NCBI RefSeq assembly: GCF_018986915.1
Contig: NZ_CP076723.1
Span: 3,638,501-3,702,500, forward strand
Reading direction: 5' to 3'
Origin: Geomonas oryzisoli
Lineage (GTDB): Bacteria > Desulfobacterota > Desulfuromonadia > Geobacterales > Geobacteraceae
DNA length: 64,000 nt
How positions within the stretch are numbered: the first letter of the stretch is position 1; each line of letters opens with the position of its first letter. The notes beneath the pieces are model-generated. The model searched no databases, was not told the origin of the DNA, and worked only from the letters and a program-made list of their open reading frames with translations. Made by a program: the position numbers and the translations under genes. Positions 35,744 to 47,093 of this stretch are shown piece after piece.

Positions 35744-37051
35744 ATGCCGCACCTCCAAAGCCGCAACGGATACACCTCGCTGATGGAGCGCCTGGAAAGG
35801 TTCCCCCAGGGAGCTCCCCCATCCGAATTGCTCGCCAAGATTCTCGCCCTGCTCTTCACCGAACAGGAGGCGAAGCTCGTGGGGCAACTCCCCATGCACC
35901 CGTTCTCCGCGGCACGGGCGGCCCACGTCTGGGGGGTGAGGGAGGTCGAGGCCTTTCGTATCCTGGAAGCCCTGGCGGAGCGGGCCTTGCTGCTGGACAC
36001 GGAACACGAAGGGGAAAAGCTCTACATCCTGCCGCCGCCCATGGCAGGGTTCCTCGACTTCGTGCTGATGCGGGTCAGAAAGGATGTGGACCAACCGACC
36101 CTGAGCCGACTGCTCGACCAGTACCTCAACCAGGAAGAGGAGTTCATCCGCGACCTCTACACCGAGGTCTCCACACCCGGCACCAGGATCATGGTGGACG
36201 AGGAACAGGTCCCCTCCTCCAACCTGGCGCGGCTCTTCAACTATGAGCGCGCCACCGAGGTGATCCAGGGCGCCAGGCGGATCGGCGTCGGCACCTGCAG
36301 CTGCCGCCACAAGATGAGGCATGTAGGCAGGGCATGCGCCGCCCCGCTGGAAACCTGCATGGTGTTCGACGACCGTGCCGATTCCCTGATCCGGCACGGG
36401 CACGCACAGGAAACAGGCGTGGAGCAATGTCTCGAACTGCTGCAGCAAAGCAGGGAGCAGAACCTGGTCCAAGTGGCGGACAACGCGCAATACGGCGTCA
36501 GCTCCATCTGCAACTGCTGCAGCTGCTGCTGCGAAACCCTGATCCGGGCCCGCAAGTTCTGCAACCTGCAGCCGGTCTGCAGCACCAACTACGTCGCGGA
36601 GCTCGAAGCGCAACGCTGCAGCGGTTGTGGCCGCTGCGTCGACGCCTGCCCCGCCGAAGCGATGAGGCTGGTTTCGGCCAACGATCCGCAGCACCCCTGG
36701 CAACGCAGGTGCGTGCAGGACCAGCAGCGCTGCCTTGGCTGCGGTGTCTGCGTGAGGGTGTGCCGCACCAACTCCCTTTCTCTTATCCCCAGGGCCGAGC
36801 GGGTGGTGACGCCGGTCGACAACGCGCACCGGCTGGTGCTGATGGCGCTGGAACGCGGCAAGCTGCAGCACCTGATCTGGGACAACCGCGCCATGTTCAA
36901 CCACCGGGCCATGGCGGCCGTGGTCGGTGCCATACTCAGGCTTCCCGCGGTGAAACAGAAGCTGGCGGCGAGCGAACTGGGATCCCGCTACCTGGGCGGC
37001 ATGATGCAAAGGGTGGCCGAGCGCTCCAGCAGGATGCCGTTGCGGCTTTGA
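35744..37051 (+). CDS. Cysteine-rich 4Fe-4S protein with N-terminal helical domain, function unknown
   Basis: The 435-residue protein has three parts. An N-terminal helical, possibly winged-helix region (about 1-100) comes first. A middle Cys cluster includes GTCSCRHKMRHVGRAC and SSICNCCSCCCETL (Cys at about 185-265). Two ferredoxin-type 4Fe-4S motifs, CSGCGRCVDACP and CLGCGVCVRVC, follow (about 290-350). Related anaerobe proteins are annotated only as 4Fe-4S binding. The ATG at 35,744 follows CAGGAGAG and is preferred to a start 53 codons upstream. It is divergent from bioF under a shared BirA-type operator, suggesting a link to biotin synthesis or Fe-S supply to BioB; that link is inferred. 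Confidence 0.75.
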   Translation: MPHLQSRNGYTSLMERLERFPQGAPPSELLAKILALLFTEQEAKLVGQLPMHPFSAARAAHVWGVREVEAFRILEALAERALLLDTEHEGEKLYILPPPMAGFLDFVLMRVRKDVDQPTLSRLLDQYLNQEEEFIRDLYTEVSTPGTRIMVDEEQVPSSNLARLFNYERATEVIQGARRIGVGTCSCRHKMRHVGRACAAPLETCMVFDDRADSLIRHGHAQETGVEQCLELLQQSREQNLVQVADNAQYGVSSICNCCSCCCETLIRARKFCNLQPVCSTNYVAELEAQRCSGCGRCVDACPAEAMRLVSANDPQHPWQRRCVQDQQRCLGCGVCVRVCRTNSLSLIPRAERVVTPVDNAHRLVLMALERGKLQHLIWDNRAMFNHRAMAAVVGAILRLPAVKQKLAASELGSRYLGGMMQRVAERSSRMPLRL

Positions 37052-37136
37052 TTCCGGTTGTCTCGTCGTTTGCACTTCCCGGGACGATGTGCTACCTTCG
37101 CGACTGGTCGCACACCATCATCCCGGGAAGACAGCA

Positions 37137-37649
37137 ATGCGCGGATTGAAATACCTGGCAGGATATTCGGAACAGGTCACCTCCAAGGTGGCGCGCCTGC
37201 TGGCCGACAACGAACTGGGGGGCGTGTTGCTGGCCAAGTACCCTACCCCGCACCAGATCAGGACCGACCGGTCACTCTACGATTTCACGGTAAGCCTCAA
37301 GAACGAATTCCTGCGCAAGTCGCAACCGATCAGCAAGGTAAGCTACGACCCCAAGATCAGCGTGATCAACCACGCCCTCGGCCTGCACTGCTTCGTGTCC
37401 CGGGTCCAGGGGGCCAAGCTGACGGCGAAACACGAGATCAGGATTGCCACGGTGTTCAGGACGGCTCCGGTCGAGTTCCTGCGCATGATCGTGGTGCACG
37501 AACTGGCCCACCTGAAGGAGAAGGAGCATAACAAGGCCTTCTACCAGCTCTGCGAGTACATGGAACCTGCCTACCACCAGCTCGAGTTCGACACCAGGCT
37601 GTACCTGACCCACCTCGACGCCTTCGGCGCACTCTACCAGGAGCCCTGA
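37137..37649 (+). CDS. YgjP-type zinc metallopeptidase-like protein
   Basis: The 170-residue protein has the M48/DUF45-like zinc motif HELAHLKEKEHNKAF (HExxH with third ligand H downstream) near residue 121, in the context VEFLRMIVVHELAHL and a following CEYMEP. E. coli YgjP and relatives are thought to be metal-dependent hydrolases; substrates are debated. The ATG at 37,137 is preferred over a GTG 16 codons upstream. Confidence 0.8.
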   Translation: MRGLKYLAGYSEQVTSKVARLLADNELGGVLLAKYPTPHQIRTDRSLYDFTVSLKNEFLRKSQPISKVSYDPKISVINHALGLHCFVSRVQGAKLTAKHEIRIATVFRTAPVEFLRMIVVHELAHLKEKEHNKAFYQLCEYMEPAYHQLEFDTRLYLTHLDAFGALYQEP

Positions 37650-37782
37650 GCCCCCGGTCACCCAGCCCGCAGCGTCTCACCCGCCATTGACAACCGGACC
37701 CCTCCCGCTAGCATTAACACTGCACAAAATTAACAACAACCAACGCTGCATCGACTGCCCATCCCGGCAAAAGGAGGATCCC

Positions 37783-37968
37783 ATGTCGTTCGCGCTCTAC
37801 ATCATCGGGTTCATTCTGATCATCTCCGGCGTCGCCTGGGCTCTGGTCACGGCAGGGGTGGCGATGTTCAAGATCGCCATCGTATCCATCATCCTGCTGG
37901 GCGTCGGCATCCTTACCGGTGTCGTGAAGACGCGCCCCAAAGACCCGCCGCGGGGGCCGATGGCCTGA
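37783..37968 (+). CDS. Small membrane protein, 61 residues
   Basis: This very hydrophobic peptide has two predicted transmembrane segments (FALYIIGFILIISGVAWALV and FKIAIVSIILLGVGILTG) and a short basic cytoplasmic-type tail (KTRPKDPPRGP). The ATG follows GGAGG at a good spacing. It is probably a bacterial small inner-membrane protein; no function is recognised. Confidence 0.7.
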   Translation: MSFALYIIGFILIISGVAWALVTAGVAMFKIAIVSIILLGVGILTGVVKTRPKDPPRGPMA

Positions 37969-37990
37969 CCCGTCACCGCCAACCGGCAAA

Positions 37991-38026
37991 AAAGAGACCC
38001 ATCTGGAACTCCCGATGGGTCTCTTT
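37991..38026. terminator. Bidirectional terminator
   Basis: AAAGAGACCCATC pairs perfectly with GATGGGTCTCTTT across a 10-base loop. A-rich and T-rich flanks let it serve both the small membrane protein gene (plus) and the sterol-desaturase-family gene (minus). Confidence 0.85.
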
Positions 38027-38050
38027 CGTTTCTCCTATTGGAGGAGCGGG

Positions 38051-38920
38051 TCAGACTGCCAGCACGGTCGGCGGCACCGGCAGCGGTTCGCGCTTGGGAC
38101 CTTCCTCCTCCACCTGCGGGGTGAATGGCATCGCCAGCACCCTCCCCAGGCCAAGCTGCTTCGGATCCTGGAAACCCGCGACGCCGATGTCGACCGAATC
38201 CTGCAGGACATTGAGCCGGATGGTCCCGTGCAGGTAATCAGGCCAGGAAAAGATGGTGGACCAGTTGGCATCCCTTTCCTCCCTGACCACCGAATGGTGA
38301 ATGCCGTGCATGCGCGGCGTCACGATGAAACGGCACAGCCGCCGCTCGATGCGATGGGGGAGCCTCAGGTTCGAGTGATGGAACAGGATCTCCATCAGGG
38401 TAAGGGTCTGCCACAGGGCCAGCGCGAAGGGGGAGACGCCGATCAGGCGAACCTGCGCCGCCCGCCAGGGCACCGACATCAGCAGCTCGCCGAAATGAAA
38501 GCGAAGCGCTGTGCTGGCATCGAGGTCGAGATCGACGTGGTGCGGCCTGTGGAAGCGCCAGAGCCAGGGGACCTTGTGGGTGAGGACGTGCCAGATGTAG
38601 AGCGTGTAGTCGAGGAGGATGACGGAGAGCGCGACTTCCGCCCAGGCGGGGAGAGAGATGAGTTTCAGCAGCCCCAGGCGCCTTGCCTGTACCCGCAGGG
38701 CAAGCGGCCCCACGACCGGCTTCTCGGCGAGTGCGACGGTCGTCGCGGCCAGCACGGCGAAGGCGGCGTTACGTTCGTTGCGCCGCAGCTTGTCATCCTT
38801 CTCCCTTCGGAGCGGACGCCTGAGCTCCATGGCCGCGACTACGGCGAAGGTGCCGAAAATGAGCGCCGTGTTCAGCCACTTGGGGAGCTCTCCCCTTAGG
38901 TCATCTCTTCGAGCGGACAT
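38051..38920 (-). CDS. Sterol desaturase / fatty acid hydroxylase family protein
   Basis: The 289-residue integral membrane protein has the di-iron histidine boxes of the family: HVLTHKVPWLWRFHRPHH (HxxxH and HxxHH), HHSNL and HGIHHS. Three or four membrane helices are spread between them. It probably hydroxylates or desaturates a lipid; the substrate is not predictable. The ATG at 38,920 (MSARRDDL) has GGGAG upstream and is preferred to a much longer open frame with Arg/Pro-rich, non-conserved sequence. Confidence 0.82.
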   Translation of the reverse strand: MSARRDDLRGELPKWLNTALIFGTFAVVAAMELRRPLRREKDDKLRRNERNAAFAVLAATTVALAEKPVVGPLALRVQARRLGLLKLISLPAWAEVALSVILLDYTLYIWHVLTHKVPWLWRFHRPHHVDLDLDASTALRFHFGELLMSVPWRAAQVRLIGVSPFALALWQTLTLMEILFHHSNLRLPHRIERRLCRFIVTPRMHGIHHSVVREERDANWSTIFSWPDYLHGTIRLNVLQDSVDIGVAGFQDPKQLGLGRVLAMPFTPQVEEEGPKREPLPVPPTVLAV

Positions 38921-38972
38921 CTCTTCACTCCCTCCCGCGACGTCGGTCGCCTTGCACTGCAGCCGCCATTGT

Positions 38973-39488
38973 TCAACGTCTCTCGCCCGCCAGCCGGTGC
39001 ACCAGCTCGGCGGCGGCGGTCCAGGCGACATGATTCCCGAGCTCCTTCGCGCTTGGCTGCCACGGAATGCGATGCAGGCCGGGGGAGACACCCAGGGTCG
39101 GCGCAATCATCCCGTCGCAGGCGCAGAAAAAGGGGACGGCGAAGGGAAGCCCGCCCCAGCGGGTGAGGATGGGGAACCGCCTGGTCAGCCGGCTGTGGAT
39201 CACCCCCCAGCCAAGGCCGTAGAGGACACCGAAAAGCGCCCTGGCACCCCCCTTTTCCCGGGGGCTCAACCTGCGGTGCAGCAGCTTCGAGGCGAAGTAC
39301 GGTCCCGCCGCCTGGTGCGCCGGGGCCTCCCGCACCCGCCGGTCCCGCCTCTTCTGCTTTGAGCTCACCAACCCGTCCAGCATCCGGTCGCTGGCGGCCG
39401 CCACCACACCGGCAACCAGGCCGGCCGCCATGGCCACGACTACGGGGTGTGCTTCCGCCACGGACCGCAAACCGCCTTGCTTGGACAT
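38973..39488 (-). CDS. Membrane protein, DUF1440/YagU-like
   Basis: The 171-residue protein has an N-terminal glycine/alanine-rich membrane helix (VVVAMAAGLVAGVVAAASDRM), a basic middle segment, FGVLYGLGWGVIHSRLTRRF and a further hydrophobic region. This resembles the YagU/DUF1440 inner-membrane family, though the match is weak. The ATG at 39,488 follows AAGGAGG. No function is assigned. Confidence 0.6.
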   Translation of the reverse strand: MSKQGGLRSVAEAHPVVVAMAAGLVAGVVAAASDRMLDGLVSSKQKRRDRRVREAPAHQAAGPYFASKLLHRRLSPREKGGARALFGVLYGLGWGVIHSRLTRRFPILTRWGGLPFAVPFFCACDGMIAPTLGVSPGLHRIPWQPSAKELGNHVAWTAAAELVHRLAGERR

Positions 39489-39704
39489 GACAGCCTCCTT
39501 GGGGCCTGCTTCGGTGTTTGATTTTCCGGTGGTCCAAAACAATTTCCACATTGTAGCCCCCGCACTCCCGCTGTCAATTTCGCCTAAACCGCCACCAAAG
39601 CCAAGGTTTTCCGGGGCTCAGCCCGCTTGACCACGTAACAGAGCGTTTTATACTTACTCGGCTGATCAGAAGGCGCAGCGCAACGACACGATCAGGAGGC
39701 TCCC

Positions 39705-40154
39705 ATGCTGGTCCGCACCCTGCAGGTGGTGGTTCATTGCGAGCACAAGACACTGTGGAACATGCTGATGGACAGGCTGCAGCACCCGGAACGCTACATG
39801 CTGGGGGTGGCCGAGGCACGGCTCACCGAGGAAGAGACCGGCGTCTTCATTTCGGAGATGACGCTCCACGGTGAACGGGTCAAGGAACGGGTGCTGGCGC
39901 GTCCTTACGAGGGGGAGTTGCGCCACGAGCTGCTGGAGCACCCGCAGTTCACCGGCTTCATCGTGAGGAAGATCGTCAAGTCGGCGCGGCAGAGCCCGGT
40001 GGCCCCGCTCTACCTGGAGTACGACCTGGACCTCTTGCGCAAATCGCTGAAGGTCCAGGGTGTGGTGAGGGGGGAAGAGGAAATCCTGACCGATCTGGAA
40101 ACGGAGATGCAGAAGGTGAAACTGCGGGCGGAGGAAGCGGACTCGAGGGGGTGA
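39705..40154 (+). CDS. SRPBCC-like protein (DUF1857 type)
   Basis: The 149-residue soluble protein alternates strands and helices in a pattern compatible with a START/SRPBCC fold. RTLQVVVHCEHKTLWNMLMDRLQHPERY opens it and a long C-terminal helix (LYLEYDLDLLRKSLKVQG) closes it. Such folds bind hydrophobic ligands. The ATG follows AGGAGG. It is likely co-transcribed with the next gene, four bases away. Confidence 0.5.
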   Translation: MLVRTLQVVVHCEHKTLWNMLMDRLQHPERYMLGVAEARLTEEETGVFISEMTLHGERVKERVLARPYEGELRHELLEHPQFTGFIVRKIVKSARQSPVAPLYLEYDLDLLRKSLKVQGVVRGEEEILTDLETEMQKVKLRAEEADSRG

Positions 40155-40158
40155 CCGG

Positions 40159-40587
40159 ATGCGAGCGTTCTTTCTTGCCACGTTATGCGCAGGCGCCCTT
40201 TTCTCGACCGCGGCCTGGTCTGCTGTGCCGGACTGGTTTCTCCTGGACCAGAACTCGGAGTCCAGCTTCTTCTACGACAAAAGCGGCGGCAACAAGGTCA
40301 GGGAAGGGGTGATTCAGGTCAGGACCCGGATCGTCTACAGCGAGGAGGGGAGGAAGGAAGCGCTCAAGATGCTGAAAGGGCTGCCCCAGTCAGCGGTTCT
40401 GCACGAAACCCTCTACAGCTACGAGATCAACTGCGAGGAACGCGAGGGGCACCTGCTCGCCGCGAGCCATCTGGACAGTACCGGCAACATCCTCAAGACC
40501 AGCGACCTCGCCGCCGTCACGCAGTGGCAATACCTGCCGGCCGACACGCGCATGGGACTGGTCCTTCAGCAGGCATGCCAGCCCTAG
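40159..40587 (+). CDS. Secreted surface-adhesin-E-like protein
   Basis: The 142-residue exported protein has a signal peptide (FFLATLCAGALFSTAAWSA). A small beta-rich domain follows, starting PDWFLLDQNSESSFFYDKSG, with YSYEINCEEREG and TQWQYLPADT. This resembles the periplasmic domain of surface-adhesin protein E-like families common in proteobacteria. It has two cysteines that may pair. The function is unknown. Confidence 0.6.
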   Translation: MRAFFLATLCAGALFSTAAWSAVPDWFLLDQNSESSFFYDKSGGNKVREGVIQVRTRIVYSEEGRKEALKMLKGLPQSAVLHETLYSYEINCEEREGHLLAASHLDSTGNILKTSDLAAVTQWQYLPADTRMGLVLQQACQP

Positions 40588-40593
40588 CCGCTC

Positions 40594-41676
40594 CTACCTC
40601 TTGCGGTATTCCTGCCGCAACAGCAGATCCATCAACACCAGCGCCGCCATCGACTCCACCACCGGCACCGCCCTCGGCACGATGCAGGGGTCGTGGCGCC
40701 CCTTCGCCTCCAGCACCGCCTCACTGCCGTCGAAACGCGCCGTCTTCTGCGGCAGGGCCACCGTCGCCGGCGGCTTGAAGGCCACCCGGAAGTAGACCGG
40801 CTCCCCGTTGGAGATCCCCCCCTGCACCCCTCCCGAGTGATTGGTAGCCGTCCCCAGCCGCCCCCCCTTGTCCACGAAGGGGTCGTTGTGGGCACTTCCC
40901 AGCATGCGGCTACCACTGAACCCCGAACCGATCTCGAATCCCTTGGTCGCGGGGATGGACAGCATGGCGTGCGCCAACAGGGCCTCCAGCTTGTCGAAGA
41001 CCGGTTCGCCCAGCCCGGCGGGGAGGTTGCGGCAGACGCAGCAGACCGTCCCCCCGATGGAATCGTCCCTGCTTTTTACCTGGGCGATCAGGTCAGCCAT
41101 GGCCTGCGCCATGGCGGGATTGCCGCAGCGGACCGGGTGCGCGTCCACCTGCCGGCGGTCGATCCGTTCCAGGTCGATATCCCCCGCCTCCAACGCCCCG
41201 ACGCTATCCACCCAGGCGACGATCTCCACGCCGTGGCGCTCGGCCAGGTACTTCTCGGCGATGGCGCCGGCCGCCACCCTGGCGATGGTCTCCCGGGCGG
41301 AGGAACGACCGCCGCCGCTGGAGGCACGCACCCCGTACTTCACCTGGTAGGTGTAGTCGGCATGCGAGGGGCGCGGGATCTGGGACATCTCCTGGTAGTC
41401 GCCGGGGCGCTGGTCGCGGTTATGCACCATGAGGCCTATCGGGGTGCCCAGGGTGATGCCGGCTTCCACGCCGGAGAGGATGGTGACCGCGTCCTCTTCC
41501 TCGCGCGGGGTGCTCAATTCGCTCTGACCCGGGCGGCGACGGTCCAGCTGCCGCTGGATGTCGGACTCGCACAGCCGCATGCCGGCGGGCACGCCGTCGA
41601 CGATGGCGCCCACGGCCGGGCAGTGGCTCTCGCCGAAGGTGGAAACTCTGAACAGGGTGCCGAACACGGAGGACAT
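40594..41676 (-). CDS. aroC: Chorismate synthase
   Basis: The 360-residue protein has all three signatures of the family: [18 protein letters not shown] near the N-terminus, [21 protein letters not shown] near residue 116 and the C-terminal region [17 protein letters not shown]. It converts 5-enolpyruvylshikimate 3-phosphate to chorismate with reduced FMN. It is convergent with the secreted protein gene, six bases apart. Confidence 0.96.
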   Translation of the reverse strand: MSSVFGTLFRVSTFGESHCPAVGAIVDGVPAGMRLCESDIQRQLDRRRPGQSELSTPREEEDAVTILSGVEAGITLGTPIGLMVHNRDQRPGDYQEMSQIPRPSHADYTYQVKYGVRASSGGGRSSARETIARVAAGAIAEKYLAERHGVEIVAWVDSVGALEAGDIDLERIDRRQVDAHPVRCGNPAMAQAMADLIAQVKSRDDSIGGTVCCVCRNLPAGLGEPVFDKLEALLAHAMLSIPATKGFEIGSGFSGSRMLGSAHNDPFVDKGGRLGTATNHSGGVQGGISNGEPVYFRVAFKPPATVALPQKTARFDGSEAVLEAKGRHDPCIVPRAVPVVESMAALVLMDLLLRQEYRKR

Positions 41677-41691
41677 ATCAGCTCCTTCTCC

Positions 41692-43824
<2,133 letters not shown>

Positions 43825-43928
43825 TGTTTCCTTCCGACCGATCACATAGCCTGAACGCGCTCTCTGTGAGGGTGAGACTGTAACTGAGCTTTTCACCCTG
43901 TGAGACTATAGATGATTCTGTTTTTCAG

Positions 43929-45479
43929 TCAAACCGCGGCGCGCGCTTTTTTAGAAAGAGTCGCTGCGGCGACCCCGCACACCGAGATGACGGCGCAGAG
44001 CCAGCCGATCCAGTCTCCCGCCGCACCGTACAGCGTCCTCCCTTCCATAAGCGGCACCCGGTCCACCAGTACCTCGCGGGTCCAGACCCCGGTGCGGCTG
44101 ACGATGCGCCCGGCCGGATCCACGAAAGCCGATATGCCGGTATTGGTGACCCGCACCAGGGAGCGGCGGTTTTCGATGGTACGGAAGGTCGCCAGCGCCA
44201 AGTGCTCCATCGGCTCGACCGATTTGCCGTACCAGGAGTCGTTGGTCAGGTTGAACATGACCGCCGGGATGCGCCCCTCGCGCCCGCCGCGCATCAGCTT
44301 CCTGATGTGGGTCGGGAAGATGTCCTCGTAGCAGATGCTCACCGACAGCAGGTGGTTGCCGAGTTTCAGTGGTTCCGTGCTCCGCCCCGAGAAGAACTTG
44401 GCGCTGTACGGGGACCAGGCATAGAGCTGCGGGAAGATGTCGCCGAAGGGGATGTACTCGCCGAAGGGAACCAGCACCGTCTTGTCGTAGCTCCCCAGGA
44501 TGCGCCCCGAGGCGTCGGTCAGGAGCGCACTGTTGCAAAAGCGGGTCTCCCCCTCCTCCTTGATCTGCAGGCAGGTCCCGAACAGTAACGGAGTGGCCAG
44601 GTCGCCCAGTGCCCAGGTGGGGAGGCTCCCCTCGCGGGAGGCGAGGCTCACGCTCAGGACGCCTTCAGGCCAGACCACCAGGTCGGGTTTTCGTGCCGCA
44701 ACGAGTTCCCGGGACAGGTCGCGGTGCTCCTTCTGCATGAGATCCACGGCCAGGTGGTTGTCGGCTGCCCCCCTGTTGGTCTGGACCAGCCCGACGGTGA
44801 GCCGTTGCGCCGTGGCAAGCTTGCCGTCAACCTCCCTGATGCGCAGTTCCCCGTACCCCAGAACCAGCACGAGCGTCACGGCCAGGGCCGAAACGGCGCG
44901 CCATGGCACGCCCCTCTGCTCATGCCACCTCACCGTGACCCAGAACAGGGTGGCGTTCATGTAGACGACGAGGAAGGAGACGCCGAGGATGCCGGCGAAG
45001 TCGGCGATCTGGGTCAGATGCGAGATGCGGTACTGGCTCGCCCCCAGGTAGTTGGGAAAGACCTCGGGCCACACCTTTTCCATCGCGGTCCAAAGAACCG
45101 GCGCCGCCCAGAGCACATACCACTGCCGGTCGCGGGTCAGCAGCCGGGTCCCCCAGGCCCACACCGCCAGCACGATGCCGTTGGCGGCAGCCAGGAGCAA
45201 CAGGCCGAACACTCCAGCGAGCCAGGGAGCGCCGGCGAACTGCTGGAACATCTGGATGATCCAGTAGAAGCCACCGCCGTGCCCGACGATGCCGGCCAAC
45301 CAGCCGAGCCAAAAAGCGCGCGCCGGTCGCTGGTTCCGCAGCGCCCACAAAAGGGGTACCAGGAAGAACCACTCCAGGTAGAACTGATCGAAACCGGCGT
45401 AACCGAGGAACATGAGGATGCCGGTCAGCACGGCGGCACCCCACGGGAGCAGGAAGTTGAACTTGGCTGAATGTCTCAA
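43929..45479 (-). CDS. lnt: Apolipoprotein N-acyltransferase
   Basis: The membrane enzyme of about 516 residues has some six N-terminal transmembrane helices (about 1-210) and a C-terminal nitrilase-type domain. The catalytic triad is Glu in VWPEG, Lys in YDKTVLVPFGEYIP and Cys in SICYEDIFP. It N-acylates the lipid-modified cysteine of lipoproteins, a prerequisite for sorting by the LolCD system encoded at 25,500-27,423. The open frame extends to 45,638, but that part crosses repeat DNA. TTG 45,479 with AAGAGGT upstream gives the usual length. Confidence 0.92.
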   Translation of the reverse strand: MRHSAKFNFLLPWGAAVLTGILMFLGYAGFDQFYLEWFFLVPLLWALRNQRPARAFWLGWLAGIVGHGGGFYWIIQMFQQFAGAPWLAGVFGLLLLAAANGIVLAVWAWGTRLLTRDRQWYVLWAAPVLWTAMEKVWPEVFPNYLGASQYRISHLTQIADFAGILGVSFLVVYMNATLFWVTVRWHEQRGVPWRAVSALAVTLVLVLGYGELRIREVDGKLATAQRLTVGLVQTNRGAADNHLAVDLMQKEHRDLSRELVAARKPDLVVWPEGVLSVSLASREGSLPTWALGDLATPLLFGTCLQIKEEGETRFCNSALLTDASGRILGSYDKTVLVPFGEYIPFGDIFPQLYAWSPYSAKFFSGRSTEPLKLGNHLLSVSICYEDIFPTHIRKLMRGGREGRIPAVMFNLTNDSWYGKSVEPMEHLALATFRTIENRRSLVRVTNTGISAFVDPAGRIVSRTGVWTREVLVDRVPLMEGRTLYGAAGDWIGWLCAVISVCGVAAATLSKKARAAV

Positions 45480-45777
45480 GGATGGGACCTCTTGTCTGGA
45501 TGGCTGCAATCTGCGGGCAGCGCCCCGCAGTTTGCGCAGGCTGGCACGATAGCACAGCCGCTTGATAATCACAATCAAGGGGACTGGCTCCGCCAGGTGC
45601 CTGCCCCTTGGTGCTTTGGGGGGGACTGGCTCCGCCAAGTGCCTGTCCCCTTCGCTCTTTATGTTTGGGGAAGATGGCTGAGCTGAAAGGAGCGCGCCGC
45701 TAAAGAGACAGGCACCTTACGGAACCTGTCCCTTCTACCAACAAAGAAAGGGCGCCCGGGAAGGCGCCCCATGTCTT
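45480..45777. repeat. Gap with three 30-base repeats
   Basis: Copies of a GGGGACTGGCTCCGCCAGGTGCCTG unit lie at 45,577-45,609 and 45,619-45,652 (direct). A third lies at 45,705-45,734 in inverted orientation (AGACAGGCACCTTACGGAACC). Each copy is itself a dyad (GGGGACTGGC...GTGCCTGTCCCC). The remainder is non-coding. Frames through it read Leu-Arg-Gln-Val-Pro-type repeats and are not genes. Confidence 0.7.
45750..45770 (-). terminator. Terminator of the glycine-zipper lipoprotein gene
   Basis: On the minus strand GGGCGCC-ttcccg-GGCGCCC is followed by TTTCTTTG, eight bases past the stop at 45,778. Confidence 0.75.
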
Positions 45778-46305
45778 TCACCGTTCCGGATAGTAATCCG
45801 GCGGCACCGAGTACATGTCCGGTGGTGGCGGCGGGGTGTACGGCCGCGCCCGGCGCACCTTGCGCATGGAACCCGGGACCTGGTTCCCCTTGGCGTACAT
45901 GCACTGTACATAGGTGTTGTCGTAGCGCCGCTGGGCCTCGTAACCGTAGACTCGCCCCGACTCGGAACCGCTCGCCGCGCCGAAAAGAAGGCCGGTACCG
46001 CCGCCGATCGCCGCGCCGGCACCCGCGTTGCCGCTGGCGGCACCCAATAGGGCCCCGACACCGGCCCCGACGGCACCGCCGACCACCGCGCTGGTGGCAG
46101 TATTCTGGTTCGCCGTATCCTGCGGGCTCATGCCCAGGTTCTGCTCGGCGTACCTGCGGCAGAGTGCGTCTTCAGCCATGAATTGCTCGAAGGATTTTCC
46201 CGGGGTCGGCAGCACCCTGACGCTTGGGCCCGTGGGCATGGTGGCGCAACCGCCAAGCACCAGGAAGGCTAACAACGACCAAACTGTTATCCTGGTTGTT
46301 CTCAT
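45778..46305 (-). CDS. Glycine-zipper lipoprotein
   Basis: The 175-residue protein has a lipoprotein signal peptide with lipobox LGGC (Cys near residue 19). A glycine-zipper membrane-interacting segment (VVGGAVGAGVGALLGAASG, then a second GAGAAIGGGTGLLFGAASG) spans about 75-110, and a proline/tyrosine-rich tail follows. Such proteins sit at the outer membrane as YMGG- or Pcp/SlyB-like lipoproteins. Its Shine-Dalgarno AAGGAGG overlaps the end of the upstream gene, indicating coupling. Confidence 0.8.
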   Translation of the reverse strand: MRTTRITVWSLLAFLVLGGCATMPTGPSVRVLPTPGKSFEQFMAEDALCRRYAEQNLGMSPQDTANQNTATSAVVGGAVGAGVGALLGAASGNAGAGAAIGGGTGLLFGAASGSESGRVYGYEAQRRYDNTYVQCMYAKGNQVPGSMRKVRRARPYTPPPPPDMYSVPPDYYPER

Positions 46306-46306
46306 G

Positions 46307-46846
46307 TCAATCCTCCTTGTCTTCCTCTGACTGCGACGGTGGTGTGGTATCGGGTACGACCTTCATCCAGCCGCTCGGGCAGCGCTCCACGTATGGGTAA
46401 TATCCTTCCGGCTTGCGGCAGTAATACCAGTACCCGGTCTGCTCGGTGTCGGTCCCGGTGTCCGGGGAAATGTACTCCTGCGGTTCCTGCGGCACCACCA
46501 CCGTCGGCGGAGTGTAGTAGTACGGATAGGCCGGGTAGCTGTAGTAGTAGGGGTAGAAGAAGGGATCCCATCCCCAGCCCCACCCCGGACCGATATAGAC
46601 GCTGCCGGAGAAGTGGCTGCCGCCCCTGTGGCCGCCGTAGCTGTACCCGCCGCGGCTGTAGCCACGGGTGTAGCCGCCCCGCCCTGACGTGCGGGCCACG
46701 ACCTCACCGCCGCCTCGACCCGCAACGCGCGTGAAAGCTTCGCCGCGTGCTCCCGAATCGGCATAGCTCGTGGTAACCGAACCGGTCACTGACACAGCGA
46801 TCAAGAACAACGGAAGTAGAAGGATGCTAATCCGGATCTTCTTCAT
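46307..46846 (-). CDS. Exported Gly/Tyr-rich protein
   Basis: The 179-residue protein has a signal peptide (ISILLLPLFLIAVSVTGSVTTSYA) and a Gly/Arg/Tyr-rich middle (GGGEVVARTSGRGGYTRGYS). A YPYYYSYPAYPYYYTPP-like low-complexity segment and a C-terminal domain with GYWYYCRKPEGYYPYVERCPSGW follow. The last block, with two cysteines, is recurrent in proteobacterial exported proteins of unknown role. It is the first gene of a two-gene unit with the glycine-zipper lipoprotein. Confidence 0.7.
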   Translation of the reverse strand: MKKIRISILLLPLFLIAVSVTGSVTTSYADSGARGEAFTRVAGRGGGEVVARTSGRGGYTRGYSRGGYSYGGHRGGSHFSGSVYIGPGWGWGWDPFFYPYYYSYPAYPYYYTPPTVVVPQEPQEYISPDTGTDTEQTGYWYYCRKPEGYYPYVERCPSGWMKVVPDTTPPSQSEEDKED

Positions 46847-47093
46847 GACCTAGCCCTCCTTTGAGGGATCTTTTGCAGCGTTTTCAGTATACTACCAGCC
46901 CGAATTATCTGCAAAAACTAACCCGGAGACAACATACCTTGAGGTGCCGCCCCTGTCAATGTGCAGCCGGCACGGTTGATACAGCGCGGAGCCGTCGCCG
47001 CCGCCTACCCACAAGACGTTTGACTTCTCTGCCGGCCATGTAAAAATTAGCAGGTTTTTAAAAACACCCCCCCCGCGAAGGAGGAGCTAACGT

